From NCBI RefSeq assembly GCF_963575615.1, contig NZ_CAUYTL010000025.1, forward strand, positions 1-50,984: a stretch of DNA of 50,984 nucleotides. The letters run 5' to 3'. Source of the stretch: Listeria_A hofi (GTDB lineage Bacteria > Bacillota > Bacilli > Lactobacillales > Listeriaceae). The notes beneath the pieces are model-generated. The model was given only the letters and a program-made list of their open reading frames with translations. It had not been told where the DNA came from and ran no database searches. Made by a program: the position numbers and the translations under genes. Every line of letters starts with the position of its first letter. Positions within the stretch are counted from its first letter, which is position 1. Shown piece after piece: positions 8,757 to 17,599 of this stretch.

Positions 8757-10130
8757 ATGGCGAAAGCTAAGCGCAGTGTGAAATTTATGTGTCAGGAATG
8801 TGGTTATGAGTCACCGAAATGGATGGGTAAATGTCCGAATTGTGGGGCTTGGAATCAGATGGTAGAAATGCTTGAGCCAACGAAAAAAGGGCGGTCATCG
8901 TTTACGCATACGGATGAAGTATCTGCTGCTGTGCCTATTACGAAAATTACGAGTGATAATGAGCCACGTTTTTTGACGCAGATGCCGGAGCTTAACCGGG
9001 TACTTGGCGGCGGGGTTGTGCAAGGCTCGATGGTGCTCGTTGGTGGGGATCCAGGAATCGGAAAATCAACGTTGCTGTTGCAGGTTTCAGCGCAGCTTAC
9101 GACAACTGGGAAACGGGTGCTTTATATTTCTGGTGAGGAATCGGTGAAACAGACGAAGCTACGAGCAGAGCGATTGGCTGTGACGGGGGACAATTTGTAT
9201 GTATATGCGGAGACGAACTTGGAGGCGATTCAGCAGACGATTCAGCACGTGAAGCCTGATTTCGTGATTATTGATTCAATTCAGACGATATATCATCCGG
9301 ATGTGACGAGCGCAGCGGGTAGTGTATCGCAAGTTCGGGAATGTACAGCGGAGTTGATGCGGATTGCCAAAGGTGGAAATATTGCGGTGTTTATCGTAGG
9401 GCATGTGACGAAGGAAGGCGCGATTGCTGGACCGAGGTTACTGGAACATATGGTAGATACGGTACTTTATTTTGAAGGGGAGCGACATCATGCTTACCGA
9501 ATATTGCGGGCAGTGAAGAATCGGTTTGGATCGACGAATGAAATTGGAATTTTTGAGATGCGCGATATTGGGCTGGTGGAAGTCGCGAACCCGTCTGAGG
9601 TATTCTTGGAAGAAAGGTTAGACGGTGCTTCGGGTTCAACGGTTGTTGTTTCGATGGAGGGAACGCGGCCGATTTTGGTAGAAATCCAGGCGCTTATTTC
9701 GCCGACGATGTTTGGGAATGCGAAACGGATGGCGACCGGGATGGATCACAACAAGGTATCACTAATTATGGCGGTGCTTGAGAAGCGAGTTGGACTATTA
9801 TTGCAAAATCAGGACGCTTATTTGAAGGCGGCTGGTGGTGTGAAACTGGATGAGCCTGCGATTGATTTGGCAGTGGCAGTGAGTATCGCGTCAAGCTACA
9901 ATGATAAGCCTACAAAAAATACGGATTGTTTTATCGGCGAAATTGGTTTGACAGGTGAAATTAGAAGGGTTTCGAGGATTGAGCAGCGTGTACAAGAGGC
10001 TGCAAAACTGGGCTTTAAGCGAATTTTCATTCCAGCAAATAATCAAGGGGAGTGGAAGCTTCCGAAAGATGTTAGTATTATTGGGGTTACGACGCTTGGT
10101 GATGCGTTAAGTAAGGCGTTACCGAAATAA
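8757..10130 (+). CDS. radA: RadA/Sms, DNA repair and recombination ATPase
   Basis: 457-aa RecA-like branch-migration motor that processes recombination intermediates. Features in order: a four-cysteine zinc finger (Cys12, 15, 26, 29), Walker A GDPGIGKST near residue 100, the RadA-specific KNRFG motif, and a C-terminal Lon-protease-like domain. ATG 8757 (MAKAKR) is preferred over TTG 8739 because GGAAGG (8741-8746) lies at the right distance, and it gives the family length. A -10 TAGAAT (8716-8721) lies upstream, with no clear -35. Confidence 0.96.
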   Translation: MAKAKRSVKFMCQECGYESPKWMGKCPNCGAWNQMVEMLEPTKKGRSSFTHTDEVSAAVPITKITSDNEPRFLTQMPELNRVLGGGVVQGSMVLVGGDPGIGKSTLLLQVSAQLTTTGKRVLYISGEESVKQTKLRAERLAVTGDNLYVYAETNLEAIQQTIQHVKPDFVIIDSIQTIYHPDVTSAAGSVSQVRECTAELMRIAKGGNIAVFIVGHVTKEGAIAGPRLLEHMVDTVLYFEGERHHAYRILRAVKNRFGSTNEIGIFEMRDIGLVEVANPSEVFLEERLDGASGSTVVVSMEGTRPILVEIQALISPTMFGNAKRMATGMDHNKVSLIMAVLEKRVGLLLQNQDAYLKAAGGVKLDEPAIDLAVAVSIASSYNDKPTKNTDCFIGEIGLTGEIRRVSRIEQRVQEAAKLGFKRIFIPANNQGEWKLPKDVSIIGVTTLGDALSKALPK

Positions 10131-10138
10131 TCTATATG

Positions 10139-10204
10139 CGGGGCTGTTATTTAGTTGAAACAGTCTCGTTTTAATTGCGATATAGGCTTTTTATAGTGTA
10201 GAAT
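10139..10204 (+). promoter_or_regulatory. Weak terminator after radA and promoter of the PIN/TRAM gene
   Basis: A ten-position hairpin with wobble pairs (10139-10148 with 10159-10168) is followed by four T, a weak terminator for radA. Then TTGCGA (10175-10180) and TAGAAT (10199-10204), 18 bases apart, form a plausible housekeeping promoter for the next operon. Confidence 0.55.
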
Positions 10205-10250
10205 GAAGAAGTGTAGACATATTTAAAAAGTAGAGAAGGGAGGAGAAATA

Positions 10251-11324
10251 ATGCTGAAATGGGTAATTAGAATTTGTTTTATGATTCTTGGTGGTACGAT
10301 TGGCGTGATTAATTTGCCGGGGCTTTGGGAAGCTTTTGGCGTTGATCATATTTTTGTCATTAATAATCCCTATACAGACGCTTTGGTTGGTGCACTTATA
10401 TTTTATCTTATTACTTTTTGGGCGGTGAAGTATGTTGTAGCTGCTCTGAACTGGTTGGAAAATGGGCTTACGAGCACTTCTAACACAGTGATTATTTATG
10501 GCGGTCTGGGGCTTATGATTGGCTTAGTGCTTGCTTTTTTTGCAGGAAATGCATTAACGCAGACGAAAATTCCAATTTTGAATTCAGTTGTGCCGATTAT
10601 TCTGACTTTGGTGCTTGGTTATTTAGGCTTCCGGGTTGGGATTAGTAGACGCGCAGAATGGGGTAATTTATTTGCGAACCGTGGCGTTAAAAAGAAGACT
10701 CCTGAGGAAGTGAAGGAGGAGGCTACAGCGGCACGTGAGTACAAGATTCTGGATACGAGTGTTATTATTGATGGCCGGATTGCGGATATTTTGGCGACGG
10801 GATTCCTTGATGGTACGATTGTGATTCCTTTATTTGTATTGGCAGAGTTGCAACATATTGCAGATTCGTCGGACACGCTTAAGCGAACACGTGGTCGGCG
10901 TGGTTTGGATATTTTGAACCGACTGCAAAAAGAGGAGTCAATTAAGGTCGAGATGTACGAGGGAGATTTTGAGGAAATTTCAGAAGTAGATAGTAAACTT
11001 GTGAAACTGGCAAAAGTGATGCAGGGGAAAGTTGTGACGAATGATTATAACTTGAACAAGGTTTGTGAGTTTCAAAATGTCGCGGTTTTGAATATTAATG
11101 ACTTGGCAAATGCGGTAAAACCTGTTGTGTTGCCAGGTGAGAAGATGACAGTCCTTGTTGTGAAGGATGGTAAGGAGCACAATCAAGGTGTGGCGTATCT
11201 AGACGATGGGACGATGATTGTTGTTGAGGATGGTCGCAAGTTTATTAATGAGACGATTCAGGTAGAGGTAACGAGCGTTTTACAAACTTCTGCTGGTCGG
11301 ATGATTTTTGCGAAACCGGCTTAA
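10251..11324 (+). CDS. Membrane-anchored PIN/TRAM domain protein (YacL family)
   Basis: 357-aa protein. About four hydrophobic segments occupy residues 1-130. They are followed by a PIN nuclease domain starting with ILDTSVIIDGR (Asp168 and Asp174 as metal ligands) and a C-terminal TRAM RNA-binding domain (about 295-357). It is the Listeria counterpart of Bacillus YacL, next to radA in both. A nuclease role is suggested by the PIN acidic residues, but the substrate is unknown. The ATG has GGGAGGAG upstream. It probably starts an operon with ispD and ispF, since no terminator separates them. Confidence 0.88.
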   Translation: MLKWVIRICFMILGGTIGVINLPGLWEAFGVDHIFVINNPYTDALVGALIFYLITFWAVKYVVAALNWLENGLTSTSNTVIIYGGLGLMIGLVLAFFAGNALTQTKIPILNSVVPIILTLVLGYLGFRVGISRRAEWGNLFANRGVKKKTPEEVKEEATAAREYKILDTSVIIDGRIADILATGFLDGTIVIPLFVLAELQHIADSSDTLKRTRGRRGLDILNRLQKEESIKVEMYEGDFEEISEVDSKLVKLAKVMQGKVVTNDYNLNKVCEFQNVAVLNINDLANAVKPVVLPGEKMTVLVVKDGKEHNQGVAYLDDGTMIVVEDGRKFINETIQVEVTSVLQTSAGRMIFAKPA

Positions 11325-11349
11325 TTTGTACTTATAGGAGTAATTCTTG

Positions 11350-12045
11350 ATGAAATATGAATTGATTCTTTTGGCCGCGGGTCAGGGAAAACGGATGGAA
11401 TTAGGACGGAATAAAATGTGGCTGGAGCTTTCGGGTAATGTTTTATTTTTGCATACGATTCGGACGTTTTTAGAAGATGATGCTTGTTGTCGGATTGTGG
11501 TTGTGGTCAAGGAAGATGAGTTGGAGTATGTGCGAGCGATGGTTGATGCGCTTCATGTGCAAAAGGAAATTTTGATTGTGATGGGAGGTTCGGAGCGACA
11601 GTATAGTGTGGCAAAGGGGCTAGCAGAATGTGGTCAAATCGCGGATGTTGTGTTAGTGCATGACGGGGCGCGACCTTTTGTAGATCAGGCAATGATTGAT
11701 CGGTTGTTATCGGGAGTTGCTACGCATGGCGCAACAATTTGTGGGATGCCGGTGAAGGATACGATGAAGCGAGTGCATGATGGCATGGTAGAAGAGACGA
11801 TTGATCGCTCGGTGTTATGGCAAGTGCAGACGCCACAGGCTTTCCGAACGGAGATTTTGAAGCAAGCGCATGAAATTGCAGCAGCTGCAGAATTTTTAGG
11901 AACGGATGAGGCGAGTTTAGTGGAGCGGCTTGGCATGACGGTTCATATGGTTGAGGGCAGTTACAATAATATAAAGGTGACAACGCCAGAGGATATTGCT
12001 TTTGCGGAAGCGATTTTGCAGGAGAAATGGAGGAATCGGGTATGA
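11350..12045 (+). CDS. ispD: IspD, MEP cytidylyltransferase
   Basis: 231-aa 2-C-methyl-D-erythritol 4-phosphate cytidylyltransferase, third step of the MEP isoprenoid pathway. The CTP-binding LLAAGQGKRM (residues 7-16) and Lys22 (NKMWLEL) are present, as are the VHDGARPF and TPQAF motifs. ATG 11350 is preferred to the adjacent TTG 11347; TAGGAG lies at 11335-11340. Its stop overlaps the ispF start by 4 bases (ATGA), so the two are translationally coupled. Confidence 0.96.
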   Translation: MKYELILLAAGQGKRMELGRNKMWLELSGNVLFLHTIRTFLEDDACCRIVVVVKEDELEYVRAMVDALHVQKEILIVMGGSERQYSVAKGLAECGQIADVVLVHDGARPFVDQAMIDRLLSGVATHGATICGMPVKDTMKRVHDGMVEETIDRSVLWQVQTPQAFRTEILKQAHEIAAAAEFLGTDEASLVERLGMTVHMVEGSYNNIKVTTPEDIAFAEAILQEKWRNRV

Positions 12046-12515
12046 TTCGAGTGGGGCAAGGATATGACGTGCACCAGTTAGTTGCAGGAAGAAAGTTGAT
12101 TATTGGTGGGATTGAGATTCCGTATGAGTTAGGTTTACTTGGACATAGTGATGCGGATGTGCTACTGCATACGGTGACTGATGCGGTGATTGGAGCGGTT
12201 GGCAAGCGTGATATTGGTCATTTTTTTCCTGATACGGATATGACTTATAAGGATGCCGATTCGGCGGAGTTGCTGACGAAGGTTTGGACGGAAATCGAGG
12301 CGGATGGTTATAAGTTGGGCAATATTGATTGTACGATTATAGCGGAGAAACCGAAGATGGCACCTTATGTGGACGCGATGAAAGTTCGGATTGCTGAGCT
12401 TTTGCATGCAACGCCAGAACAAGTAAATGTGAAGGCAACGACATCTGAAAAATTAGGATTTACAGGTCGTGGCGAGGGAATTGCAAGCCTTGCTGTTGTA
12501 CTTTTAGAAAAATAA
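12042..12515 (+). CDS. ispF: IspF, MEcPP synthase
   Basis: 157-aa 2-C-methyl-D-erythritol 2,4-cyclodiphosphate synthase, the trimeric zinc enzyme of the MEP pathway. It shows the metal-binding DVH (Asp9, His11), the HSDADVLLH loop and the C-terminal ATTSEKLGFTGRGEGIA signature. ATG 12042 has GGAGG at 12030-12034 and gives the exact family length, so the in-frame ATG at 12027 is rejected. Confidence 0.97.
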   Translation: MIRVGQGYDVHQLVAGRKLIIGGIEIPYELGLLGHSDADVLLHTVTDAVIGAVGKRDIGHFFPDTDMTYKDADSAELLTKVWTEIEADGYKLGNIDCTIIAEKPKMAPYVDAMKVRIAELLHATPEQVNVKATTSEKLGFTGRGEGIASLAVVLLEK

Positions 12516-12528
12516 AGGAGTGGAAAAT

Positions 12529-14001
12529 ATGGGTGAAACTAAAAAAGTTCGTGTTCGTTATGCGCCGAGTCCAACTGGGCATTTGCATATTGGCAATGCG
12601 CGTACGGCATTATTTAATTATTTGTTTGCAAGACATAATGGTGGGGATTTTGTGATTCGTATTGAGGATACGGATTTGAAAAGAAACATCGAGAATGGTG
12701 AGTCGAGTCAGTTGGAGAACTTGGCGTGGCTTGGTATGGATTGGGATGAGGGCGTGGATAAGGGTGGTGAGTACGGACCTTATCGTCAAAGTGAGCGTCA
12801 AGAGTTGTACAATCCGCTGATTGAGCAAATTTTAGAAGAAGGTAAGGCGTATAAGTGCTATTGTACGGCTGAGGAGCTGGAAGCAGAACGTGAGGAACAA
12901 AAAGCGAACAGCATGATGCCACGTTATAGTGGGAAATGTCGCCATTTGACAGCGGAACAACGTGCGGAAAAAGAAGCGCAAGGCTTAGAGCCAAGTATTC
13001 GTTATGCGGTACAGCCGGGCAAGACGTATACGTTCAATGACATGGTAAAAGGTGATGTGTCGTTTGAATCGGACGGTATTGGTGATTTTGTTATCGTGAA
13101 AAAAGACGGTATTCCGACGTATAATTTTGCTGTGGCAATTGATGATTATTTAATGGATATGACGCATGTCTTACGTGGCGATGATCATATTTCGAATACA
13201 CCGAAGCAGTTGATGATTTATGAAGCATTTGGCTGGGAACCGCCTGTTTTTGGTCATATGACGTTGATTGTGAACGAAAGTAAGCGTAAATTGAGTAAGC
13301 GTGATGAGTCGATTATTCAGTTTATCGAGCAGTATAAAGATTTGGGTTATTTACCGGACGCGTTGTTTAACTTTGTGGCGATGCTTGGTTGGTCTCCTGA
13401 GGGCGAAGAGGAGATTTTCACGAAAGACGAGTTTATCAAAATTTTCGATCCGAAGCGACTGTCAAAATCACCGGCATTGTTTGATACGCATAAATTGACG
13501 TGGGTTAACAATCAATATGTGAAGAAATTGGATCTGGATCAAGTTGTGAATTTGAGTTTGCCACATTTGGTGAAGGCGGGGGTTGTTTCGGCGACTGCTG
13601 ATGCGGATGAGTTGGCTTGGGTTCGTAAACTTGTATCGCTTTACCATGAACAAATGAGTTATGGTGCCGAGATTGTGGAGCTTTCGGCGATGTTCTTTAC
13701 GGATGACGTGACGTTTGACTTAGAAGAGAAGGAAGTTCTTTCGGGAGAGCAGGTTCCTGATGTTTTGGCTGCTTTTAAAGATGAGATGGCAACGATTGAG
13801 CCGTTTGTTGCAGATGAAGTGAAGGCAGCGATTAAACGTGTGCAAAAAGCGACTGGCGCGAAAGGGAAAGGTTTATTCATGCCAATTCGAATCGCAGTTA
13901 CAGGCGAAATGCACGGACCGGAGTTACCACAGTCAATTGAGGTTTTAGGACGTGAAAAAGTGGTAAATCGCTTGGAAAATCGTTTGAATGAAGCGAAATA
14001 A
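12529..14001 (+). CDS. gltX: Glutamyl-tRNA synthetase
   Basis: 490-aa class I aminoacyl-tRNA synthetase charging tRNA(Glu), and in Bacillales also tRNA(Gln) before amidation. The N-terminal PSPTGHLHIG (13-22) holds the HIGH motif, and KLSKRD near residue 250 is the KMSKS equivalent. ATG 12529 follows AAAGGAG (12514-12520) by 8 bases; the GTG at 12520 is part of that ribosome binding site. It lies 13 bases after ispF and ends at a strong terminator. Confidence 0.97.
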   Translation: MGETKKVRVRYAPSPTGHLHIGNARTALFNYLFARHNGGDFVIRIEDTDLKRNIENGESSQLENLAWLGMDWDEGVDKGGEYGPYRQSERQELYNPLIEQILEEGKAYKCYCTAEELEAEREEQKANSMMPRYSGKCRHLTAEQRAEKEAQGLEPSIRYAVQPGKTYTFNDMVKGDVSFESDGIGDFVIVKKDGIPTYNFAVAIDDYLMDMTHVLRGDDHISNTPKQLMIYEAFGWEPPVFGHMTLIVNESKRKLSKRDESIIQFIEQYKDLGYLPDALFNFVAMLGWSPEGEEEIFTKDEFIKIFDPKRLSKSPALFDTHKLTWVNNQYVKKLDLDQVVNLSLPHLVKAGVVSATADADELAWVRKLVSLYHEQMSYGAEIVELSAMFFTDDVTFDLEEKEVLSGEQVPDVLAAFKDEMATIEPFVADEVKAAIKRVQKATGAKGKGLFMPIRIAVTGEMHGPELPQSIEVLGREKVVNRLENRLNEAK

Positions 14002-14013
14002 TATTTTTGAAGG

Positions 14014-14047
14014 AGACTTATCTATTTTTATGGATAGGTCTTTTTTT
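14014..14047 (+). terminator. gltX terminator
   Basis: AGACTTATCT (14014-14023) pairs over ten positions, with wobbles, to GGATAGGTCT (14032-14041). Seven T follow. Confidence 0.88.
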
Positions 14048-14067
14048 AGGATTTGCTGAAAATAGTG

Positions 14068-14073
14068 TATAAT
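14068..14073 (+). promoter_or_regulatory. -10 box of the GNAT gene
   Basis: A perfect TATAAT lies 36 bases before the GNAT start. The matching -35 region (TTTAGG, 14045-14050, 17-base spacing) is poor and overlaps the gltX terminator tail. Confidence 0.45.
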
Positions 14074-14109
14074 CAGATTGTTAGGAAATCAGCTTTGGGG
14101 GTATGGCAA

Positions 14110-14592
14110 ATGACAGAGAAATCATTAGAATTTAGATATGCGGTGGAGCAGGACGTGCCGCTTATTTTGGAGTTTATTCGAGAGTTAGCAGATTATGAGA
14201 AGATGTTGGACCAGGTTGTAGCGACTGAGGAAATGCTCATGGAATGGCTTTTTGTTAAGGAGAAGGCGGAAGTGATTATCGGAGAATATGATGGGGAAAC
14301 GGTTGGATTTGCGCTTTTTTTCCATAATTTTTCGACGTTTCTTGGGAGAGCAGGGATTTATTTGGAAGACTTGTATGTTCGCCCGACTGCGCGTGGGAAG
14401 GGTTTTGGGAAAGCATTTTTGAAGCAGCTGGCGAAGATTGCAGTGGAGCGTGGCTGTGGCAGATTAGAATGGTGGTGCTTGGACTGGAATCAGCCGAGTA
14501 TTAATTTTTATTTGACGATGGGTGCGGAGCCGATGGAGGATTGGACGGTTTATCGGATTGCTGGAGATACGTTAGTGGACTTGGCACAGTGA
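14110..14592 (+). CDS. GNAT N-acetyltransferase, SSAT-like
   Basis: 160-aa acetyl-CoA-dependent N-acetyltransferase. The acetyl-CoA loop is RPTARGKGFGKAFL. The C-terminal DWNQPSINFYLTMGAEP closely resembles spermidine/spermine or thialysine N-acetyltransferases, so a polyamine or small-amine substrate is likely but unproven. ATG 14110 is used because GGGG (14097-14101) fits it. The frame is open further upstream to 14053, but that stretch contains the promoter. It lies between gltX and the cysE T-box, and no terminator is evident after it. Confidence 0.85.
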   Translation: MTEKSLEFRYAVEQDVPLILEFIRELADYEKMLDQVVATEEMLMEWLFVKEKAEVIIGEYDGETVGFALFFHNFSTFLGRAGIYLEDLYVRPTARGKGFGKAFLKQLAKIAVERGCGRLEWWCLDWNQPSINFYLTMGAEPMEDWTVYRIAGDTLVDLAQ

Positions 14593-14617
14593 TACTCGTT
14601 TTTAAAAGTAATTTTTG

Positions 14618-14647
14618 GTGACGGTGTGTATGCTTCTATGGTACAAT
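14618..14647 (+). promoter_or_regulatory. cysE-cysS promoter
   Basis: GTGACG (14618-14623) and TACAAT (14642-14647) are 18 bases apart, with an extended TGG directly before the -10. The predicted start near 14654 opens the T-box leader. Confidence 0.6.
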
Positions 14648-14659
14648 GATTTTTAATAA

Positions 14660-15100
14660 GTTAAAATGTTGATGAGAAGAAGTAGGAAATATGGCGGCTT
14701 AATAGAGAGAGCTACGATGGCTGGAAGTGGCTTAGCGCGCGTATTCTGAAATGCATCTCGGAATCTTTGCGGGAAAATTGGAGTATCGCAAAGCGGTGAC
14801 TGACCGTTATTCAATTGAGATAGGTTTAGGGTATAAATTCTTAGTGTGGGACATGGATGGTGCGCGAAACTTCTTTAAAAGGAAGGGAGCACTGAACGGT
14901 GTTTTACGCAAATCGAGCGAAAGCGTTTGTAGTTCACCGAATTTGTGGAAGCCGGAAGCGGAGCATACTTTGGTATGTGAGCACTGGAAGTTCACAAGTT
15001 CGGTGAAATGCGAACGCTTGCCGCCGATCACTAAGAATGGACCGCTAAACTTGAATCAGAGTGGGACCGCGGATGCCTCTGTATCTAGGGGTCTTTTTTG
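14660..15100 (+). promoter_or_regulatory. Cysteine T-box riboswitch
   Basis: tRNA-sensing leader of cysE-cysS. Stem I runs from about 14672 and contains an AGTA element, an AGAGAG bulge, a GGCTGGAAG distal loop and the specifier segment GAAATGCATC, with codon TGC (Cys) at 14752-14754. The T-box sequence AGAGTGGGACCGCGG is at 15058-15072. Its TGGG would pair with an acceptor end having U as discriminator, as expected for tRNA(Cys). The terminator is CCTCT/AGGGG plus TTTTTT, ending near 15100. Uncharged tRNA(Cys) should permit readthrough. The leader is about 440 nt, long for a T-box, because a 123-bp repeat sits between stem I and the T-box. Confidence 0.88.
14906..15028 (+). repeat. Palindromic element, 123 bp, copy 1 (in the T-box leader)
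   Basis: Long imperfect hairpin, about 80 percent identical (99 of 123 by eye) to 29452-29574. Shared ends are ACGCAAATCGAGCGAAAGCG and CGCTTGCCGCCGAT. Internal stems: TTCACCGAA with TTCGGTGAA, TTGTG with CACAA, and an apical CATAC/GTATG hairpin. It occupies the middle of the cysE-cysS leader. Function unknown. Confidence 0.85.
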
Positions 15101-15134
15101 CGTTTTAATTCGGGGTAGATAAGGAGGGATTACG

Positions 15135-15767
15135 ATGGCTAGTCGCATGAAAGAGGATATGAAATCGGTGCTGGAAAATGATCCGGCGGCGCGCGGGTAT
15201 GTGGATGCTTTTTTGAATTATCCGGGGTTGCACGCGATTTGGTGGCATAGGTTTGCGAACTTTTTTTATAGACGCGGAATGGTAGTGTTTTCAAAGTGGT
15301 TGTCGCAGGTTGCACGCTTTTTGACAAATGTGGAGATTCACCCAGGAGCAACAATTGGAAGGCGGTTATTTATCGATCATGGGGCTGGGATTGTAATCGG
15401 TGAAACGGCGGAGATTGGTGATGATGTGATACTTTTCCATGGCGTGACGCTGGGTGGTACGGGAAAACATCAGGGGAAACGCCACCCTACGGTGAAAAAT
15501 GGAGTGTTAATTTCGGCGGGGGCTAAAATTCTTGGGCCAATCACGATATGTGAGAATGCTAAAGTGGGAGCTGGTGCGGTGGTTATCAAGGATGTACCGC
15601 TTGGTGCGACGGTTGTTGGGGTTCCGGCTAAAGTGGTGAGGCTAAATGGACGCGTGACGCAACATACGGAGCCGCAAGTCGCGGAATTGAAGCGCAGGCT
15701 TTCTGAAATAGAAGTGGCGTTTGAGGAATTGAAAAATAATACGCAAAAAGGAGAAGATGAACAATGA
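15135..15767 (+). CDS. cysE: Serine O-acetyltransferase
   Basis: 210-aa left-handed beta-helix enzyme making O-acetylserine from serine and acetyl-CoA, the first step of cysteine synthesis. The hexapeptide repeats, DHGAGIVIGE and the GVTLGGTGKHQGKRHPTV block with catalytic histidines are clear. The start at 15135 has AAGGAGGG upstream. Its stop overlaps the cysS start, and the T-box links both genes to cysteine supply. Confidence 0.97.
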   Translation: MASRMKEDMKSVLENDPAARGYVDAFLNYPGLHAIWWHRFANFFYRRGMVVFSKWLSQVARFLTNVEIHPGATIGRRLFIDHGAGIVIGETAEIGDDVILFHGVTLGGTGKHQGKRHPTVKNGVLISAGAKILGPITICENAKVGAGAVVIKDVPLGATVVGVPAKVVRLNGRVTQHTEPQVAELKRRLSEIEVAFEELKNNTQKGEDEQ

Positions 15768-17182
15768 CTTTGCAAATTTTTAATACATTGTCTCGTGAGA
15801 AGGAGGCGTTTGTGCCACTGGAGGATGGTAAGGTCAAGATGTATGTTTGTGGGCCGACTGTTTATAATTATATTCATATTGGGAATGCGCGACCGATTAT
15901 TGTGTTTGATACAGTGCGCCGTTATTTGACGTATCGCGGTTTTGATGTGAATTTTGTGTCAAATTTTACGGATGTGGATGATAAATTAATTCGCGCAGCG
16001 CATGAGTTGGAACTTACAGTGCCTGAGGTTGCGGAGCGTTTTATTGGAGCTTACTTTGAGGATGTACATCAGCTGAATGTGCGCGATGCGAATGTACATC
16101 CGCGTGTGACACAGGATATGGATGATATTATTGCTTTTATTAATGCGTTGATTGAGAAGGGATATGCATATGAATCGGCGGGTGATGTGTATTTTCGGAC
16201 GAAGCAATTTAAGGAATATGGCAAATTGTCGCAGCAACCATTAGATGAGTTACAGCACGGTGCTCGTGTGGAGGCTAATGATCGTAAGGAGGATCAGCTT
16301 GATTTTACGTTGTGGAAGGCAGCAAAACCTGGTGAGATTTCATGGGAAAGTCCTTGGGGTGATGGGCGTCCAGGATGGCATATTGAATGCTCGGCGATGG
16401 CTCGGAAATATCTCGGGGACACGATTGATATTCATGCAGGTGGACAAGATTTGATTTTCCCACATCATGAGGATGAGATTGCGCAGTCGGAGGCGTTGAC
16501 GGGGAAACAGTTCGCAAAATACTGGATGCATAATGGTTACATGAACATTGATGGAGAAAAAATGTCGAAGTCGCTGGGGAATTTTATTACGTTGCATGAG
16601 GTTTTGGAAAAGCATAATGCAAATGTGGTGCGATTTTTCATGCTGTCTGTGCATTATCGGCGACCAATTTCTTACAGTGAGGCATTGCTTGCAGATGCGG
16701 AAAACGGATTGGATCGTTTGCGGACGGCGTATCAGAATGTGGACCATCGGATTCAGGTGGCGGATGAGGATTATTCTGGGACACCAGAAGAGGATGACTG
16801 GTTGGAGCAGTTGACGGAGTTGATGCATCAATTTGAAGATGAGATGGATGATGATTTTAATACGGCAAATGCGATTTCGGTCTTTTTCGAATTGGCGAAA
16901 CGGGCCAATATTTATTTGACGAATGAGCGGATTTCGATTACGGTTTTGCGTGAATTTTTAGGGATGATGACATTGTTTGCGGATGTGCTTGGATTTAAGC
17001 TGGACGTGGATGCCGGGGAACATGATTTGAGTGATGCGGAGATTGAGGATTTAATTGAAGAGAGGATTCAGGCGCGGAATGAGCGTGATTTCGCGAGATC
17101 GGATGAGATTCGTGATATGTTGAAAGAAAAGCAGATTATTTTGGAAGATACGGCTCAAGGTACGCGCTGGAAAAGGGGTTAA
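15764..17182 (+). CDS. cysS: Cysteinyl-tRNA synthetase
   Basis: 472-aa class I synthetase. HIGH is YIHIGNARP (about residues 34-42), KMSKS is KMSKSLGN, and the zinc ligands include Cys28 (YVCGPT), the Cys of IECSAM and the histidines of FPHHEDE. ATG 15764 overlaps the cysE stop by four bases and has AAGGAG at good spacing. It is co-regulated with cysE through the T-box. Confidence 0.97.
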   Translation: MTLQIFNTLSREKEAFVPLEDGKVKMYVCGPTVYNYIHIGNARPIIVFDTVRRYLTYRGFDVNFVSNFTDVDDKLIRAAHELELTVPEVAERFIGAYFEDVHQLNVRDANVHPRVTQDMDDIIAFINALIEKGYAYESAGDVYFRTKQFKEYGKLSQQPLDELQHGARVEANDRKEDQLDFTLWKAAKPGEISWESPWGDGRPGWHIECSAMARKYLGDTIDIHAGGQDLIFPHHEDEIAQSEALTGKQFAKYWMHNGYMNIDGEKMSKSLGNFITLHEVLEKHNANVVRFFMLSVHYRRPISYSEALLADAENGLDRLRTAYQNVDHRIQVADEDYSGTPEEDDWLEQLTELMHQFEDEMDDDFNTANAISVFFELAKRANIYLTNERISITVLREFLGMMTLFADVLGFKLDVDAGEHDLSDAEIEDLIEERIQARNERDFARSDEIRDMLKEKQIILEDTAQGTRWKRG

Positions 17183-17185
17183 TGA

Positions 17186-17584
17186 ATGGCGATTGTGAAG
17201 GATTATAAACAATTAAATGGTTTGGCGCTGGCTTATATGGGTGACTCGATATATGAACGTCATATTCGTGAATTATTGTTAGCGGAAGGAAAAACAAAAC
17301 CAAATCATTTGCATAAAACGGCGACGCAATACGTTTCGGCGAAGGCTCAGGCTTATATTTTACAGACGATGTATGCTGCTGGATTTTTGACGGAGGAAGA
17401 AGATCGAATTGCAAAACGTGGGCGTAATGCGAAGTCGAATAGTGTGCCGAAAAACACGGATTTGCAGACGTACAATTTGTCATCGGCTTTTGAAGCGGTG
17501 ATTGGGTATTTATATTTAGGTGGCGAATCGGAGCGCTTAGACGAGTGGTTAGATTTGGCAACGGAAATTATAAAGGCGAAATAA
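17186..17584 (+). CDS. mrnC: Mini-ribonuclease III
   Basis: 132-aa RNase III catalytic domain without a dsRNA-binding domain. In Bacillus it matures 23S rRNA. The signature YMGDSIYERHIRELLL holds the catalytic aspartate, and SAFEAVIGYLYL is the second acidic motif. It starts 3 bases after the cysS stop, as in the conserved cysS-mrnC-rlmB order. Confidence 0.95.
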   Translation: MAIVKDYKQLNGLALAYMGDSIYERHIRELLLAEGKTKPNHLHKTATQYVSAKAQAYILQTMYAAGFLTEEEDRIAKRGRNAKSNSVPKNTDLQTYNLSSAFEAVIGYLYLGGESERLDEWLDLATEIIKAK

Positions 17585-17599
17585 GGAGGCAATGGCAAA

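Noticed and set aside
14751..15122. 123-aa ORF in front of cysE
   Set aside because: It runs straight through the T-box stem I, the palindromic element and the terminator, and is explained by RNA structure.
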